Counted from the stretch's first letter, positions 24,304 to 37,815 are shown. The stretch is DNA of 64,000 nt from Ottelia alismoides (GCA_037367405.1 JAZKJV010002622.1:1-64000), one strand, 5' to 3'. Notes: generated from the sequence alone by a model not told the origin. Numbers and translations: made by a program.

Positions 24304-24844
24304 CTATACTTAGCTCGAGCTATGTCCTCATAGATCGGAAAAGAGAAAGAGAAGACATAACTCGTATTGAGTATAGAAAAGTCTATACTACGACGACTAA
24401 AAGAATAATAAATGAAAGAATAACGAGATAAATGAATAAGAAAATGGCCGTCCCCCATATACTTAGGATCAAATAATCCTAAGTATAGCAGACTGTACAC
24501 AAGGGAGGGCCATGGGTGGGAATAAACAGTTCAAAGAATTAACAAATCAGGGGTGCACCCCCCTATACTTAGGACAAAGTACGTCCTAAGTATAGAAGAC
24601 TGTCTACAAGGGGCGACACCTTTTATTTAGATACAGAAGATAGAAAAGGAAAAGAAGAAAAGAAGAAAAGAGAGATATACAGATAGGTGAAAAGATCGTG
24701 GAGAATATACACATCACTCCCCCTATACTTAGGGTGAGATATCCCTAAGTATAGGCAACAACAGGAGTGATGAAACTGAACAACGAAAGAACAACGCGAT
24801 GTGTGCCCCCCCTATACTTAGGAAAAAGTTCATCCTAAGTATAG
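24304..24844 (-). repeat. Polypurine-tract hairpin array, LARD copy 2
   Basis: It holds the same five inverted repeats as copy 1, starting with CTATACTTAGCTCGAGC and ending with the pair CTATACTTAGGA / ATCCTAAGTATAG. In the last hairpin the substitutions in copy 2 (GGAAAAAGTTCATCC) fall mainly in the loop. Confidence 0.85.
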
Positions 24845-25312
24845 TCACAAAGATATGGCGATAGATCTAGGGCACACATAACATGCGGGGAAAACCGAAT
24901 ATACAAACACATATATACAATCGGTGAAGAGACTGGTAAAGTACAGGACGGTATCTGACAAGTGAATACCGTACTCGCATCATCGTCTCCCTGTGAGAAC
25001 GGTGACGCACCCAGAAGGTGAAAAGACACCCGGATATGCAGTCAGGTGGGTGTCGGCTGTTGGGGACTAATAGATCTGAAAGTAAAGCGGTCCAGTCCAG
25101 CAGCAGGAAGCAGTCAATCGGCTCAGAAGGTCAGCATGAAAGAATGGAGCCGATACTATAAGACCTGGAGGAGAACAGAACAGTACAGAGTCCTCCGATC
25201 AATCAGAGTCTCGATAAGATATGGAAGATAGAGAATAGGAGATATCGTGGCATACAATGGTCATGAGGTCGGAAGATCGTAGGAGACACACACCTAATGC
25301 TGCAAGACATGG

Positions 25313-26887
25313 CTCAACCCTGCGAGGGTCGTCAAGGTGAGCAGGCTCGAATGAGCCAGGAATCAAACCATAATCAGAAGACTTGGTCCCGTGATCCGCA
25401 GATCGAATACACAATCAGAGAGGGGACCAAGTACGCAACTCAAAAGACTCGGCTTCGTGCTCCAACAGACGGGAGACACCAGAAGTGAAACCGAGTACCT
25501 AGAAAATGATGTACACTCTCGCAGATAACCCTCGGAGAGTAGTACATTCTAGTCATCGAATAATCAGGAGAAGACTCGTCCCTGCGAGGGTCGTCAAGGC
25601 GAGCGGACGCAAAGGCGTCAGTGATCCATCAGACGGATCATCAGGTATGGTCTCGGTAGGCGACATATCGGCTACCAACAGAAGAGACCAGAGAGTCTAA
25701 GGAATGTGGTAGCATCCCGCAGACAACCCTCAGGGAACGTGCTGTCATCTAGGCATGAAAAGATTAGATATCAGAGGCTCGACCTTGCGAGGACCGTCAA
25801 GGCGAGAAGACTCCAAGGAGTGTAATCAGATGGGTCCCATGATCCGCAGATCGGATAGGCAACTCAAGGTGGGGCCAGTAATCAAGTAAATCAGACGACT
25901 CGATTTCGTGCTCCGCAGATCGGAGACACAGTCAGCATTGGAAACCGAGCGTAAAGAGAGTGTCGCAGTCTCCCGCAGATAGTCCTCGGAGAGTACTGCG
26001 ATCTAAGAAAGGAATAATCAGAATGTGTCTCTACCTTGCGAGGGTAGTCAAGGCTAGAGAGGGGCTTAAAGGAGCCGGGTCCATCAGACGGACCCACATA
26101 TTGGTCTCGGTGGTCGACAAATCGGCTACCATCAGAAGAGACCAATCAGATCTGAAAGATGTCGTAGTCTCCTGCAGATAACCCTCGGGGAGCTACGAGC
26201 TAATCAAATGAGTAATAAGGAAAGAGCTCATCCTTGCGAGGACCGTCAAGGAGAGCGGACTCAAAGGAGTCTAATCAGGTCAGTCAAATGCCCCAACAGA
26301 TCGGGCGCACAATCAGAACGGGGGACCAACTGTCTATATCAGACGAATCGACTTCATGCCCCAACAAATGGAGGCACCAGGAGTGAGTGAAGCCGATCGT
26401 AAAGAAAGTATCACATCCTTCCGCAGATAGTCCTCGGGAAGTAATGTGACCTACACAAGGAATAATCAGAGTACATCTCGTCCTTGCGAGGGTCGTCAAG
26501 GAGAGAGAAGGGCTCAAAGGAGCCGGACCCATCAGACGGATCCACAGAGAGTCTGGTCTCGACAGACGGCACATCGTCTATCAGCGGAGTAGACCAGAGA
26601 GCTAAAATGTGCCATAGCCGCTCGCAGAGAACCCTCAGAGAGCTATGAACCAGGCATGGAATAATCAGAAAAGAAGAGCTCTGCCTTGCAAGGACCGTCA
26701 AGGAGAGCAGTCAGTCAGTTGGCCTCAAGCGTCGACAAGTCGGGCAAACAATCACAGAGGGAGGCCAATCAAGCATATCATCTGACTCGGTTTCGGGTCC
26801 CATCACAATGGCGACCAAGTGGTGAATGAAACCTCAGTCCTAGAAATTGTTGCATTCTCCCGCAGATAGTCCTCGGGGAGGAATGCG
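25313..26887 (-). repeat. Structured alternating repeat array, LARD copy 2
   Basis: It is the second copy of the seven-module array at 14541-16107. Stems are mostly preserved. For example, the last stem changes a C-G pair to T-G (TGCATTCTCCC against GGAGGAATGCG), which still pairs. Confidence 0.85.
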
Positions 26888-29206
26888 AGCTGGATCAATG
26901 TAAGTCGTGGGAATGCTGGCGTAAAATCTCAGGACCTCGAAATAATATGAATCCATCAATCTACCGGAGGGCATAAGATCATGCGAGGGAGCAAATAATC
27001 AAGTCATTCACAAGATGTTCCTCAGGTCAATCAAATCTGGCTGAGATGGCACAACAAATAGTCAGGAATCCTCTAAGTGCCAGGGTGGATAATAGAATCA
27101 GGAGATCGAGGATGGGTCAATCTAGAAGATGAGACATCATGAGGGTCAAGGCACCGTCATCGTGAAGCATATATCAAGATCGTCCTTCCAAAATCCAAAT
27201 CAAGATGGGCCGAAACCTCAAAATAGATAGATCAGTAAAAATACCATGATATCATCCTCAATTCACTGAAGCACATCACATCCTCAATCCGGTGTGCGAG
27301 GCCAAAAATTCCTCAATAATGCATCACACCTATAATCATGCATCAACAAAAATCCTCAATACGCTCGTATGCACGTATCCAAGGTCAAATCCACCAAATC
27401 AATCTCGGCATCCTCCATATCATTGGCCCGACTTACAAATAATCTGTATACATAGACCTCGATGCGGGCCTCATCACTATGCACAACATCCCCGAGTAAA
27501 AGGGAGAGGTGATACAGGGTACACGAAGAAGATGGATAAGAAGGGTACACAATGGTGTGGAGAAGTTTGATTGAGGCTACGTGCCAATATCACAGTGATA
27601 GAAGAGAAACAGAGGGGACGAGGAGGGCGAGCGAGAAGATGGAGACACATACAAGATTGGGTGTTCCACACAGGGCGGGAACACCGTCAAAATGGTGGTC
27701 CGGAGAGCAGGCTCTCCTCGAACCGGAGAAGATGGTGATGATACAGTGGAGACGAAGAAGATGGTGGAGAAGAGGGAAACAAAGGACTTGGAGAAGAATG
27801 ATTGAGCTCAAGCGCCAATATCATGACTCAATGCAAAATGAAGAGATATATGTATAAGAGAGGTAGAGAGACTCAAAGATGAAAAATGCATGACTCACAC
27901 GATGGGACCGATGACTCTAATAATGAATGAAAAACACAATGAATTCCCAGTCACAATCAATACACAAGGCAAACCCCTGATTCACCTACTCAACACAGTG
28001 AAGACCGTCAAGTGACGGTCATTTATCTTTTCGGTTTTAGAGTTAGGTGAGAATCACAAAGTTGTACAAACACTTAAGAGGCTTGATAGGATTTGGGCTC
28101 TACTCCTTAGTGTGTACGTGAGCACTTAAAACGCATCCAATGAGGGGGTTGCTCTCCCCAAGATAAGGAATCCATTACGTTTTATTTTTAGGTCCAATAG
28201 AGTTAGCAGTCCCGATTTTATTTAGGTTATCACTTTTTTTGGGAATTTTTAATGCACGTGCCTATCGAGGTTCCAATTTCCATTAAGCATCCTAAGTGGT
28301 CAAAAACAGAGGGAGAAGGTCGGAAAAGCCATGCAAGTCGGAAATCGATGATGCATGCTAAGTAAGAGGACTTACAGTGCTTCCCAGCTCTCTCCATGCG
28401 GGATGCATAACAGAATTGAAACCTATGCTATATGCAGATGCAAGCCGAAGAAATCACCCTATGATAGTAACTGCTATTATCGTGAAGCACCACATGTCGG
28501 TCACTTATCCTTAACCGAAAAGTCCAGTCTTGGCTCACCCCTCCTCTTCTCGACACACTCGAGTTCAGGAGTAGCGCTTGATGGGGCTCGCTCACAACAC
28601 CAGGGTTAAGAGATAAATGAATAGACTGTTTGAATTTGACTAGATCCAAAACGCACTATAGGTACATGCAAATATATTTAGGGTGTTTGGACCTAATCTA
28701 TCGGCAAACAATTCCTAAGCTAGGGCTCATTCACACAAAATAATAAAAATAAAATAGAAAAGAAAAACCGTCAAAACCATCGAGGCCCCAAGGGAACAAT
28801 CCCTCGGGCAATGGACCTCGGGAAATCGGAGTGTACCTGTGAGAGTCCTGTATTATTACAAAATTCTAAATGTCACTCTCTCACATGAATATACATAATA
28901 AAATAATATGCATAAAAATAGAGACTGTCTTCAAAAATTCTCTTTCTTCTCCCTTTGATGCTCTCTCCTGTTGGCTTGGCATAGAAGAGCCAACTCCACC
29001 TTGCTTGGGTGCATAGGTCCTCCTAGGAGGTCCTCCTTCGCTTGGTGGTCCCTCGCATCAAAGACAAAGGAAAGAAATGGTCAGAGCAGTCAATCAAATA
29101 GTATCAAATAGGAATAAAAAGCAAACAAATAACTGAATCATGGACATGATCAAATAATTGAATAAATGAACAAATAAGCTCACAAAATCATACAAAATCC
29201 GTTGCC

Positions 29207-29224
29207 TCCCCGACAACGGCGCCA
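29207..29224 (-). promoter_or_regulatory. Primer-binding site for tRNA-Asp (LARD copy 2), one mismatch
   Basis: It has the same 18-base site as at 18430, except that the plus strand has CGACAACGG where copy 1 has CGGCAACGG. It is two bases from LTR3, so it is the PBS of the 5' LTR of the array. Confidence 0.9.
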
Positions 29225-29643
29225 TTTGATGACCGGGAAAAATCAAGGGTCTAGATATCCCACAAGGCGAGAAATCCAGTCGCTGAATTGACCACTTAAA
29301 GATCCCCAGATCAATCAACAATTAACCCACAATCAGTGTATGCAATGAATATCCAAAAATGTGGAGTTAAAATTTATTATAACTCTACATGCAAATGTAT
29401 ATAGGTGTAAGTACAGGTAGAGGTCGAACACTGGGAGGCGAATGGTTGTATGAGAAATTGATTGTACAATTATTCAATTCAATGATCATGTCCAAATCTT
29501 TATTGTTTTTGTGGGTTTTTAATTTTCTAATTTTTTATTTTGTTTTTGTTTTTATAATATTTATTCTGTTTTTATATTTTATATTTTTTTTTATAATTTT
29601 CTTTTTATATTTTTAATTATATAATATATATATGTATACATAT

Positions 29644-30012
29644 ATGGAAAAAATGGGGCTGCCCCCAACATGGCTGCCCCGCCCCATTTTTCGACGTTTT
29701 TTTTATTTTTTTTTGAAAAATAAAACCATGTATATTCATCCATATATACCTCCTACATGCCATTCGAATTTCTTCAGAAACAGAGACTCCTACGGCCTCC
29801 ATCTCGATGGTATCGATTTAAAAAAATCCTGTTACCGTTAAAAAATTACTGTCCGGATGGAGGCCATAGGAGTCTCTGTTTCTAACGAAATTCGAACGGT
29901 ATATAGGAGGGATATAGGGATGAATGTAAATGGTGTTATTTTTCAAAAAAAATAAAAAATTTTGCCCAAATAAGGCGGGGGCAGCCATGTTGGCTGCCCC
30001 TAGGGGGCAACC
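29644..30012. mobile_element. Foldback MITE-like insertion in LTR3
   Basis: It is absent at the matching sites in LTR1 and LTR2. It is a large inverted repeat: AACATGGCTGCCCC near 29668-29681 is mirrored near 29980-29998, and CAGAAACAGAGACTCCTA (about 29778) is mirrored by the complement at about 29866-29884. A central spacer lies around 29820-29850. A possible 6-bp duplication ACATAT flanks it (29638-29643 and 30013-30018), but the AT-rich site makes this uncertain. No transposase is present, so it is non-autonomous. Confidence 0.75.
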
Positions 30013-30021
30013 ACATATGAC

Positions 30022-30024
30022 CCT

Positions 30025-30066
<42 letters not shown>
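30022..30066. repeat. (CA)n(TA)n microsatellite
   Basis: A CA run passes into a TA run directly after the foldback insertion. It is much longer than the matching tract in LTR1 and LTR2. Confidence 0.85.
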
Positions 30067-30069
<3 letters not shown>

Positions 30070-33000
30070 AAGAGAGAGAGAGGAGTAATATAGTATATAT
30101 ATAGAGATATAAATGCGTAAAATATATATAGATATATTTTTTTTAACTTTTTAATATTTTTCCAATTTTTTTTATTTTTCTGGAATTTTGCTAATTTTTA
30201 TGTATTTTTAGTTTAAAAAATGTCCACAATATAGGACTAAATAAATACCCGTATACAATTTGGGTTTTAAAAAAAATAAAATAAACTCCAAAATTACCCA
30301 AATTAATTTTAATACATTAATAATAATATACACATAATTATAAAATAGGAAAAACATATTTTTGGTATTTTTTAAAGGGTTTTTATATTTTTTTAGGATT
30401 TTGGAGCTTCTTGAAATTTTTATATTTTCTTTTTATAATTTTTAGGGTTTTTCAATTTCTGGACTCAATATATATATATATATCTACCATATATAATTTT
30501 TTTGTATTTTTTCAAAAACATTTTATAATTTTTTTATTTTCTCCTTTAAACAGTACAAAAATGGCTTCTTTTTATTTTTAATAATTAGGAAAAATGCCAA
30601 AAATGTGAAATAAAATGTGGGCGTGCAAGAGTATCACATAAAGCATCTCTCCTAATTTTTTGTGGAATTTTAGAAGACTGATAGGTATTTTTAATAAATA
30701 GAGAAAGGACACAACAATAAACAACCTGGCCGGGGTATTTTTGCAGATAAAATAAGTTCCAGGGGCATCAGTGCAAAAATTCCTACTGAAATAAACATTT
30801 ATTTAATTTTTCAGAATTATTTTGCAATATACAAAAACAGTCAGGATATTCATGCAAAATTTCACGCGCCTCACGTGGGACTGCACGTGAGGGTCGGAAG
30901 GACCTAAATGCAATTCTAATAAACTCAGGGTCCTTTCTGCAAAATTTACAATTATTTTATAACGTGCTAATTTATTTACAGAATCAAACATTAAATACAA
31001 AAAAGGCGGGGGCTAAATGTGCAAATTACGACCAATAGGCGCTTCATCCGACGGCTGATCTCCTTTCACTAATCCACGTGGCACCTCCACGTGGGCCGAT
31101 GACGCTTCGCCGATGAGCGGTGAGGATTAGATCACCCAAGGTGATCTGACGGTCAGAGCGATGCTCCATCGGACGGCTGTGATTGAAACCGGGGCCTTCG
31201 TCTTCATCCAACGGCGGGAAGCGCACGTGCAAGAACAGGGAAGAACGCTCGCCGGAGCGAGCTTCTTCTGACCAAATCTCGTGCCTCCGCCGGTCTTCGC
31301 CGCTCCTGAAGGTCCCAAACGCTTCCTGGAAGGTTGCTTTGACTGCTGGAGGTCTTGGATCGACAAGAGATACGCTGGAGCGCCGCTACGAGCTCGGAGA
31401 AGAATTGGGGCTCCAGGTACCTCCGCCAGCTTGTGATTCGTCTCCTGGTGCTTTTCCAAGCGCCTGACCTACACAGAAAGCTCACACGGCTCGAGGGCAT
31501 CACCCTCGACCTGGGGTTTGAAGCTGATTGCAAGGGAATGGGTGGAGTGGCGAAGCCTCCGGTGATGGGTGGAATCGAGGCTTCGATTCGCGGATTCAGA
31601 TGGGAATGCGGTTGGGTTGGAGTGGTCAGAAGGTGGAGAATGCGAGAGGGAGTGAAATGGAGGTGGAAGGGAGTCGGGGCACAGTCAGAAACAAGGTGGA
31701 GAAGTCGCCGGAGCTGAGCTCCGGCAAACTTCGAATTACTAAACTAAGCTAATCTATGAATCTAAATGTGAAATAAATGACAGGAATAAAATGCTGGAAT
31801 GAAAATCTACCTAGAAATGATAAATGCGCAGCTCGAACTTGGCTGGAGGGCCAAGGAGCAGGACGGACGCCGGAGCTCCGCCGTGGGTGCAACCTCCGCC
31901 TCTCTGATCGATTCAAGGTGCTGGCGAGCTCCCCCTGTCACAGGGAACATCGCCGGGACTTAATGCGGGGAAGGGATTGGCTGAAAGCTGACCAAATTTT
32001 GCAGAGGAGTAGGAGGATGTTCCTTATTTATAAACGAACTGGGCACCCTTATTGACCGGGCTGTAGCCGGCAATACGAGCTATGTACAAAGGATCTAAAT
32101 GATCGGCGGGGATCATGGATGATCAGAGAATAAAATCCGTAAAGGATTCGAGGGCGATGGGTGAAAGGGACACCCAGGAAAAGAGGAGGAAAGCGGGGGG
32201 GGGGGAGACACTTCTGACGGGAGTCAGAGGCGCAGGGGGCGTTGACCGGAGGTCAACTTTCACTGGCCCCTGATTGGTCCACATCGGACCGATCTTGACT
32301 TATTTATTTAACATTTTAAATGAATTAATTAGGTTTTATTTATAAAATAAAAAATGTTTATAAATTAATGTAGTATTTATTTATGATTTTTATTTATTTT
32401 TTTTGAAATATTTTATTACGGTTTTATTAAAATAATGTGTATATGTATGTATTTACATGTATTTTGTGTATTTTATTTTTAATTTGTTTATTTTCTTTTA
32501 TTATTTTATTGGCTTATTTTATAAATTTATAACTTATTTTTATGAGTATAAATATATTTTTAATTGATTTTTATGAGGTTATTTACATTTTTAAATAAAT
32601 GTGTTTATGTATATGTAGGTATACTTATAGGTATTTTACCTAGATATTATATACATTTTATTTTTTTCACGTATTTTATTTATTTTTATTTTGGATTTGT
32701 ATTTTTAATAAGTTATATATAATATCTATATTATTATAAAAAATTGAATGAATAAAGAATTAAAAGAATAAAATCTCTTTTTATTTATATACATTCTTAA
32801 CATAGGTATCTTGCCTATGTGATACATAGACTTATTTTATTTCACAAATTCTTTTTTTAGTTTTCTTTAATCTCAATATGTACATGTATTAGAAACATTA
32901 TTTACAAGATACTAAAAATATAAATTTATAAAAATAATGAATATTGAATAAATGGAATATTTTAATCAGGTATTATGTACAAGGTGGGCCAAAAACCTAA

Positions 33001-33604
33001 CTTCCACAGATGGACTCCAAAAATTATGAAACTAATTTTATTAAATAGTTCATGGAAAGCTATATACAATTAAAGGTGAGTTTAGGTGATTTGGAGTTTT
33101 TATTTGCAAGATATGGGTCTGTGAAGTTGGGATTTGGCTTTTTATTCTGGGTATAAAATGTATACTGAGTATTATTTTTACACAAACTCAATTTTGTATT
33201 TTTATTTACATTATTATCTACAACTTTCATGAACAAAGTTTCTTTATTTGCTGAATAAATAATTATGTACAAAATAGGTGTCAAAAATGCATAAATGAAT
33301 GAATAAATAAATGAGATATTTATTGTATAATTGGCCCTTATCTCCCCCTACTTTATTCCTTGTCGACCAATTCCATGCTGGCCTTGGTCTCGGGGTTCGG
33401 GTCATAAAATATTTGCAATATTTTATTCCTTTTTCTTTCCTTCCCTTTATTCTATAATTTTGGCATTAAAAACCTTATTCTATGTACAATAAACACAATG
33501 AATCATGAATGCTATTATATACAAATTAATGCCATTTACATGCATTCGCTGGGGTTTTTAAGGCCAAAATGATAGAATAAAGGTGATGAAATGGAGATTC
33601 ATCA

Positions 33605-33609
33605 ATCCT
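33605..33609. repeat. Right target-site duplication (ATCCT) of the LARD array
   Basis: It is identical to 7653-7657 and directly follows the terminal CA of LTR3. Confidence 0.9.
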
Positions 33610-34414
33610 TGAATAACGTAGGCCACCAGAATCCACACTCCAGCACTTCACTGCAGTTCCGTCTCCAGACTGGTTTCCACCAGATTCAAGCGAATGACAA
33701 TGCTCGAGGACACTTTGATGCTCCTCCTAAGGGGTACACTGATGCCAAATGCAGTATGATCCTTCCCTATATAAGAGTGGGTCTTCCCATTGGTAGAAAT
33801 GAATTTGGGATAAGAACTTTTCTTTCTTGTTCTTTGTCCAATCTTGAAGGACTACACTAGAGACAAGGTAGTTCACAATATCGACATACCAATGGAGAGA
33901 ATCCACAACAAGAATCGACTCGTCAAGAAAGGTGTCTGTGATGGGTGCATTGCTCGGTGGAGGTTCTTGGTGCTCAATTCTGGAGAGGTGATCTGCTACT
34001 ATATTTGAACTCCAAGTTTATCCTTTATTTCCAAATCGAACTCCTGGAGAAGAAGGATCCGTCTGATCAATCTATGCTTTGCATCCTTCTTCTGATGTAA
34101 CTACCAGATAGTAGAGTGGTCAGTATAGATGGTGACTTTAGATCTAAGAAAATAGGATCCGAGCTTCTCAAGGGCGAAAACCACAACCAACAAATCTTTC
34201 TCTATAACAGTGTTATTTCGCTGAGCTTCATATAATGTCTTGTTGGCATAGTGAATGGTGTAGGGCACTCTATCTTTCTTTATCCTAACACAACCCCAAC
34301 TACAAAATCTGACACATTCGTCATGATCTTAGAGGGTAGAGACCAATCTGATGGATGTGGGACTGAAGCTTGAGTTATTAGCTCCTGAAGAACTGTGAAT
34401 GCCCTCCATTAATT
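33605..34414 (-). pseudogene. H1 RNaseH/integrase zinc-finger remnant, continued
   Basis: It continues the element broken at 7657. On the minus strand it aligns with E 47680-48480. Landmarks in order are the zinc-finger stretch (33630-33700), the sequence matching 'caagagaaagatttgttggttgtggtttt' that encodes the YT-TEKxLLVVVF part of RNaseH (about 34180-34215), and the end of the RT domain near 34350-34410. Many frameshifts and stops make it non-functional. RNaseH would normally remove the RNA strand during reverse transcription. It ends where the H2 LTR starts, so H2 was inserted into the H1 RT region. Confidence 0.8.
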
Positions 34415-37400
34415 TGTTGGAATTAATGTTAAAATTATTCATTGCGGTTGGGCAGACTCGGATTAATAAAACCACTAATTTAATTATTAGTCCAATTAAA
34501 GCGAGCGATCAATTTATTTTTTAACTTAGTAAGTCCAAGGTCAAACTCAGGAGGCCACTATCTCCTTAGGTTGATTTAAAGTAGATCTATAATTTAAGTT
34601 TTCCAAAGAGGTATTTTTTTAACTTTTAAATGCAATAATTGAGTGAAATGCAATTTTGGCGAAGTTTCGGGACTAAAATGAAATTTTTATTCAAATAGTG
34701 TCCACAAATTTTAAAAGTTTGTCTGAATGTGAAATTTGATGATATTAAGCTATTGTGTTTTTTTGGATGCAAAAGGAAGTAATTGTGAATTAAATATGCA
34801 TACTAGGTGATTTTGAGTTAATTAATTTTAATAAAACTAATTTATTTTGTAGAAATAAAATTATACTAGATGAGTCTAAATGAGAGAATCCAAGAAAATT
34901 ATTACATCCTAAAAATAATTGATCTATGACCTATTAAAAATTATGTATACACATTACCAATGAATTTATTACGACCTCGTTATGCATGCAAATGTAGTGA
35001 AATTTGGAAACAATGTAAAACAAGCTAAAATATACCTATTGTAATTTTTTAGGATTTTTTATAGCAAGATTAATTTAACGTTAATTCCAGAATACACAGT
35101 GGGTAAAATGTGCCATTTTCCACAATAATAATTATATTAAATAATCCACAACCCATAAAAATATATTCAATCCAAAATGATAGAGCAAACTTGTTCTACA
35201 TAATGCAATTTGTAAAATGATAAAAAGATGCCAAATGCAGGTTAAAATTAAGATGCAAACACATGGGCCTAAATGTAATACATATTAGATAAGAAATAAA
35301 AGAGAAATGCTGACTGGACTTGTATGCAATTTCCTAGACCCTGAGGGGGTTTTATGTAGTTTCTCCACCAGTGCATGTGCGTGGCACGTGCCTGCTTGTT
35401 AAGCAAGGGCTTCGATGTGAAACACAAATCTGTAGGGGGCCTTTACGTAAATTGCCAAAGGGGGCATATGCCTTGCACATGGTCGTTGCTGGTGGGGGCC
35501 TTCTTATGATTTGTTGGTAGCACGAGTCTATCCTGCAAATTACCCACTTGCATGTGTGCTACACGTACACGTATAGGGACCTTGGATGAAGGGGCGAGGG
35601 TGGAGGTACAAGGCTCGAGAAGGGGTGGAGCGGGTCAAGCTTTGTGCACCTCAACCATAGAGGTGTGCAAGATGATGTAGTCAATGAACGAGGGCGATGG
35701 TGACAAACGACTGTGGGGAGGTCAGTGGATGGAAGACTCACTAGAGGGAGAAGTATGGGTAGCTCCCGTTGGGAGCGGAGAGGTGGCACGCTGGAGGGCA
35801 ACCTCCCCGATCGACACACGACAGGGTGGTTACAGGGTTGTAAGGGATCGATCAAGGCATGCTGGAAGAGGGCATGTCATCGGTGCATAGGCTGCTCGTT
35901 GTGCCAGGCACTCAAAGTGTTGTCGGTGATAGATGGAGGAGGTGCTTTCTTATGGCAGAGGCACATAGCCACACGCGGTGGTGGCAGGCGACCTGCTAGC
36001 AACCGATGGGCGACTGGAGAGGAGGCAATGGAGCACTGTAGAACGGTGCTCCACGCTGTATGGTCTCGAAGAGAAGTGGAGCAGTGAGGTGGATGTGATC
36101 GGGGAGGCGGAGGCTGAGGTGGTAATGGTGGTCGGACTCTTTGCAAGAGTCAAGGTGGAATGAAGGTGAATGGTCTTGAAGGATGTAAGAGATGATAAAT
36201 GAATCGGATTTGAGGATGCAATTTAGGTAAAGATCAAGCAAAGAAGAAACTGGGGGAGGATCTATGTAGCAGAGAAAAAAGAGTGGGTAGGCGAAATAGA
36301 AATAATGGTCTACATGAGAGTTACTTCGCCTCTTGGAATCGAGAGCTCGAAGGAGATCCTCTCATAAGGTTATGGCCTCGATCCAGGTTGGCGAAGGTCA
36401 CCAGAGAAGCTTTACGAAAGCTCGATGGAGCTTTACTGTGGGAGACGAACTCCTTGGATCTCACCGTGACTTAGAACACAATTGTCGTTGCTCGATTCTC
36501 GTCTTTGACGCTGTTAACATCAATGTGGAGGGCCTGCATCACTCCTCTCCCCAGTGGTTGATGTTGATCGAGGGGTGTGACGAAGGCATTAAATAGGATG
36601 AGGGAGGAGTTGGGTCATGGCCGTAGATCACTAAGATGATGGTTGCGCAATCATTGGGGATAGAGGGTGCAGTTGCGTTGAAGGCGGGTTGACTGTGAGA
36701 GGGAGAAGACGGAGGTAGAGAGAGAAAGGTGGAGGAGATAACGTGAGAGAGATAGATAGAAAATAATTGTTTACATGCATGGGGTGTGGGAATTAGAGAG
36801 AGAAAGAAGTTGAGGAGAGGGAGTACGTGAGGAGGAGAGAGGGGGCGGCACATGTCTCCCCAGGAGGGGCCACATGTCACTCCAAAAAAAATTCAAAATT
36901 TAATATAATTAAAAATAAAAAAGAAATAGAAGAGACCAAGATCTATAACTTTCATGAAGGGACCAAGATCAAAAGAGGTCATTTGTGCAAAATGATATTT
37001 TTGGTGGTACTCTATGTACATAGAACACCTTGATTTTTGGGTTTTGTATTTTTTTATGATTTTTAATTAAGATACAAATCGATAAAAAATATGATAAAAA
37101 CAAAGGACACATATATTTACACATTATTCTTTTTTTTTTCGATTTTTAATAAATAGGAAAATAAGAGAATAAAATAAAGTGGAAAACAAGAGATATTTGT
37201 AGAAACTCACAATGGACAGTCAAACTCGATCAGTTTCTTTGATTTTTGTTTTATTTTGAATTTGGATTTTTGTGAGAGAAACAAATGAAAATAAATAAAA
37301 GAAAAAGGATTAAGTATGTACATAAAATATTAGGTCAAAAATCGCAAAAATACAAAATGCACAAAAGAGGTCCCGAATCCAACTTTCACACATGAGCTCC

Positions 37401-37815
37401 GATTTTATGAAATTGGTCTAGTTTTAAAGGTCTTTGAATGTATATTACTTTAAAAGTGTGTAGTTGAAATTGGACACTGTATCAGTAAGATATGCACATT
37501 TTAATCTATCTTGAAATTAGGATTTTGTCTCATAGTCTAATTATTTGAGTTAGCAATTTTTTTTGTATTTTTCCTTTAATCTTGCTAGTAATATGTACAC
37601 AATGAAGTTGTTTTCATGTCAATTGGAGTTAGCATGATTTAATTAAAAATGCATAAAGTTAGGCGAAAATATAAAGATAATTATGAATGGAATTATGCGT
37701 GCAAAAATGCAGATACTAATTTTAAGTGCATGATTGGTAAAGATGCGGAATAAATGATGAAATGCAGCTAATTACTTGGGAACAAAGCTCTCTTTTCAAC
37801 TTTTAGTGTGATGAA
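34415..37815 (-). repeat. H2 LTR (3' LTR of a decayed minus-strand element)
   Basis: The start (TGTTGGAATTAATG) aligns with the region about 30 bases inside the E LTR start. It is followed by the shared words 'agtccaaggtc-aactcagg' and 'tctccttaggt' (34528-34575). The middle (35580-36860) is GC-rich with frames lacking domains. The conserved block at 37380-37505 and the terminus 'ttttagtgtgatgaatc' close it. The final CA and polypurine tract appear deleted, as GATGAATC runs straight into CTATGCTTAAA. Boundaries are within about 15 bases. Confidence 0.8.

Larger units (their letters stand above)
22418..29226 (-). other. LARD internal copy 2 (non-coding, 6809 bp)
   Basis: It is collinear with internal copy 1: polypurine tract at 22418-22429, 3'-UTR-like part, polypurine hairpins at 24304-24844, structured array at 25313-26887, leader with the sense-strand GTAAGT at 28370-28375, and PBS at 29207-29224. 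Differences from copy 1 are scattered substitutions and 1-10 bp indels. There is no protein-coding gene; short frames are non-coding repeats of those in copy 1. Confidence 0.9.
7658..33604 (-). mobile_element. Tandem dimer of a large non-coding LTR retrotransposon derivative (LARD): LTR-internal-LTR-internal-LTR
   Basis: Three copies of an LTR of about 4 kb alternate with two copies of a 6.8-kb internal region. Repeat periods are 10,792 and 10,777 bp, and copies look about 97-98% identical by eye. The whole 25.9 kb is flanked by one 5-bp duplication. The element is oriented on the minus strand: a tRNA-Asp PBS lies just left of LTR2 and of LTR3, and a polypurine tract just right of LTR1 and of LTR2. 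No gag or pol sequence and no frame above about 110 aa with a known domain occurs in the internal regions. Size and lack of coding sequence fit the LARD class; proteins would have to come from a relative such as E (inference). Confidence 0.9.
29227..33604 (-). repeat. LARD LTR3 (5' LTR), 4378 bp, with an inserted foldback element
   Basis: It begins TGATGACC and ends ATTCATCA at 33604, followed by the duplication ATCCT. It is about 400 bp longer than the other two LTRs because of the insertion at about 29644-30012 and an expanded TA/CA tract. A TATA-like site on the minus strand is at 32024-32034. As the 5' LTR, it would drive transcription of the whole array. Confidence 0.92.
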
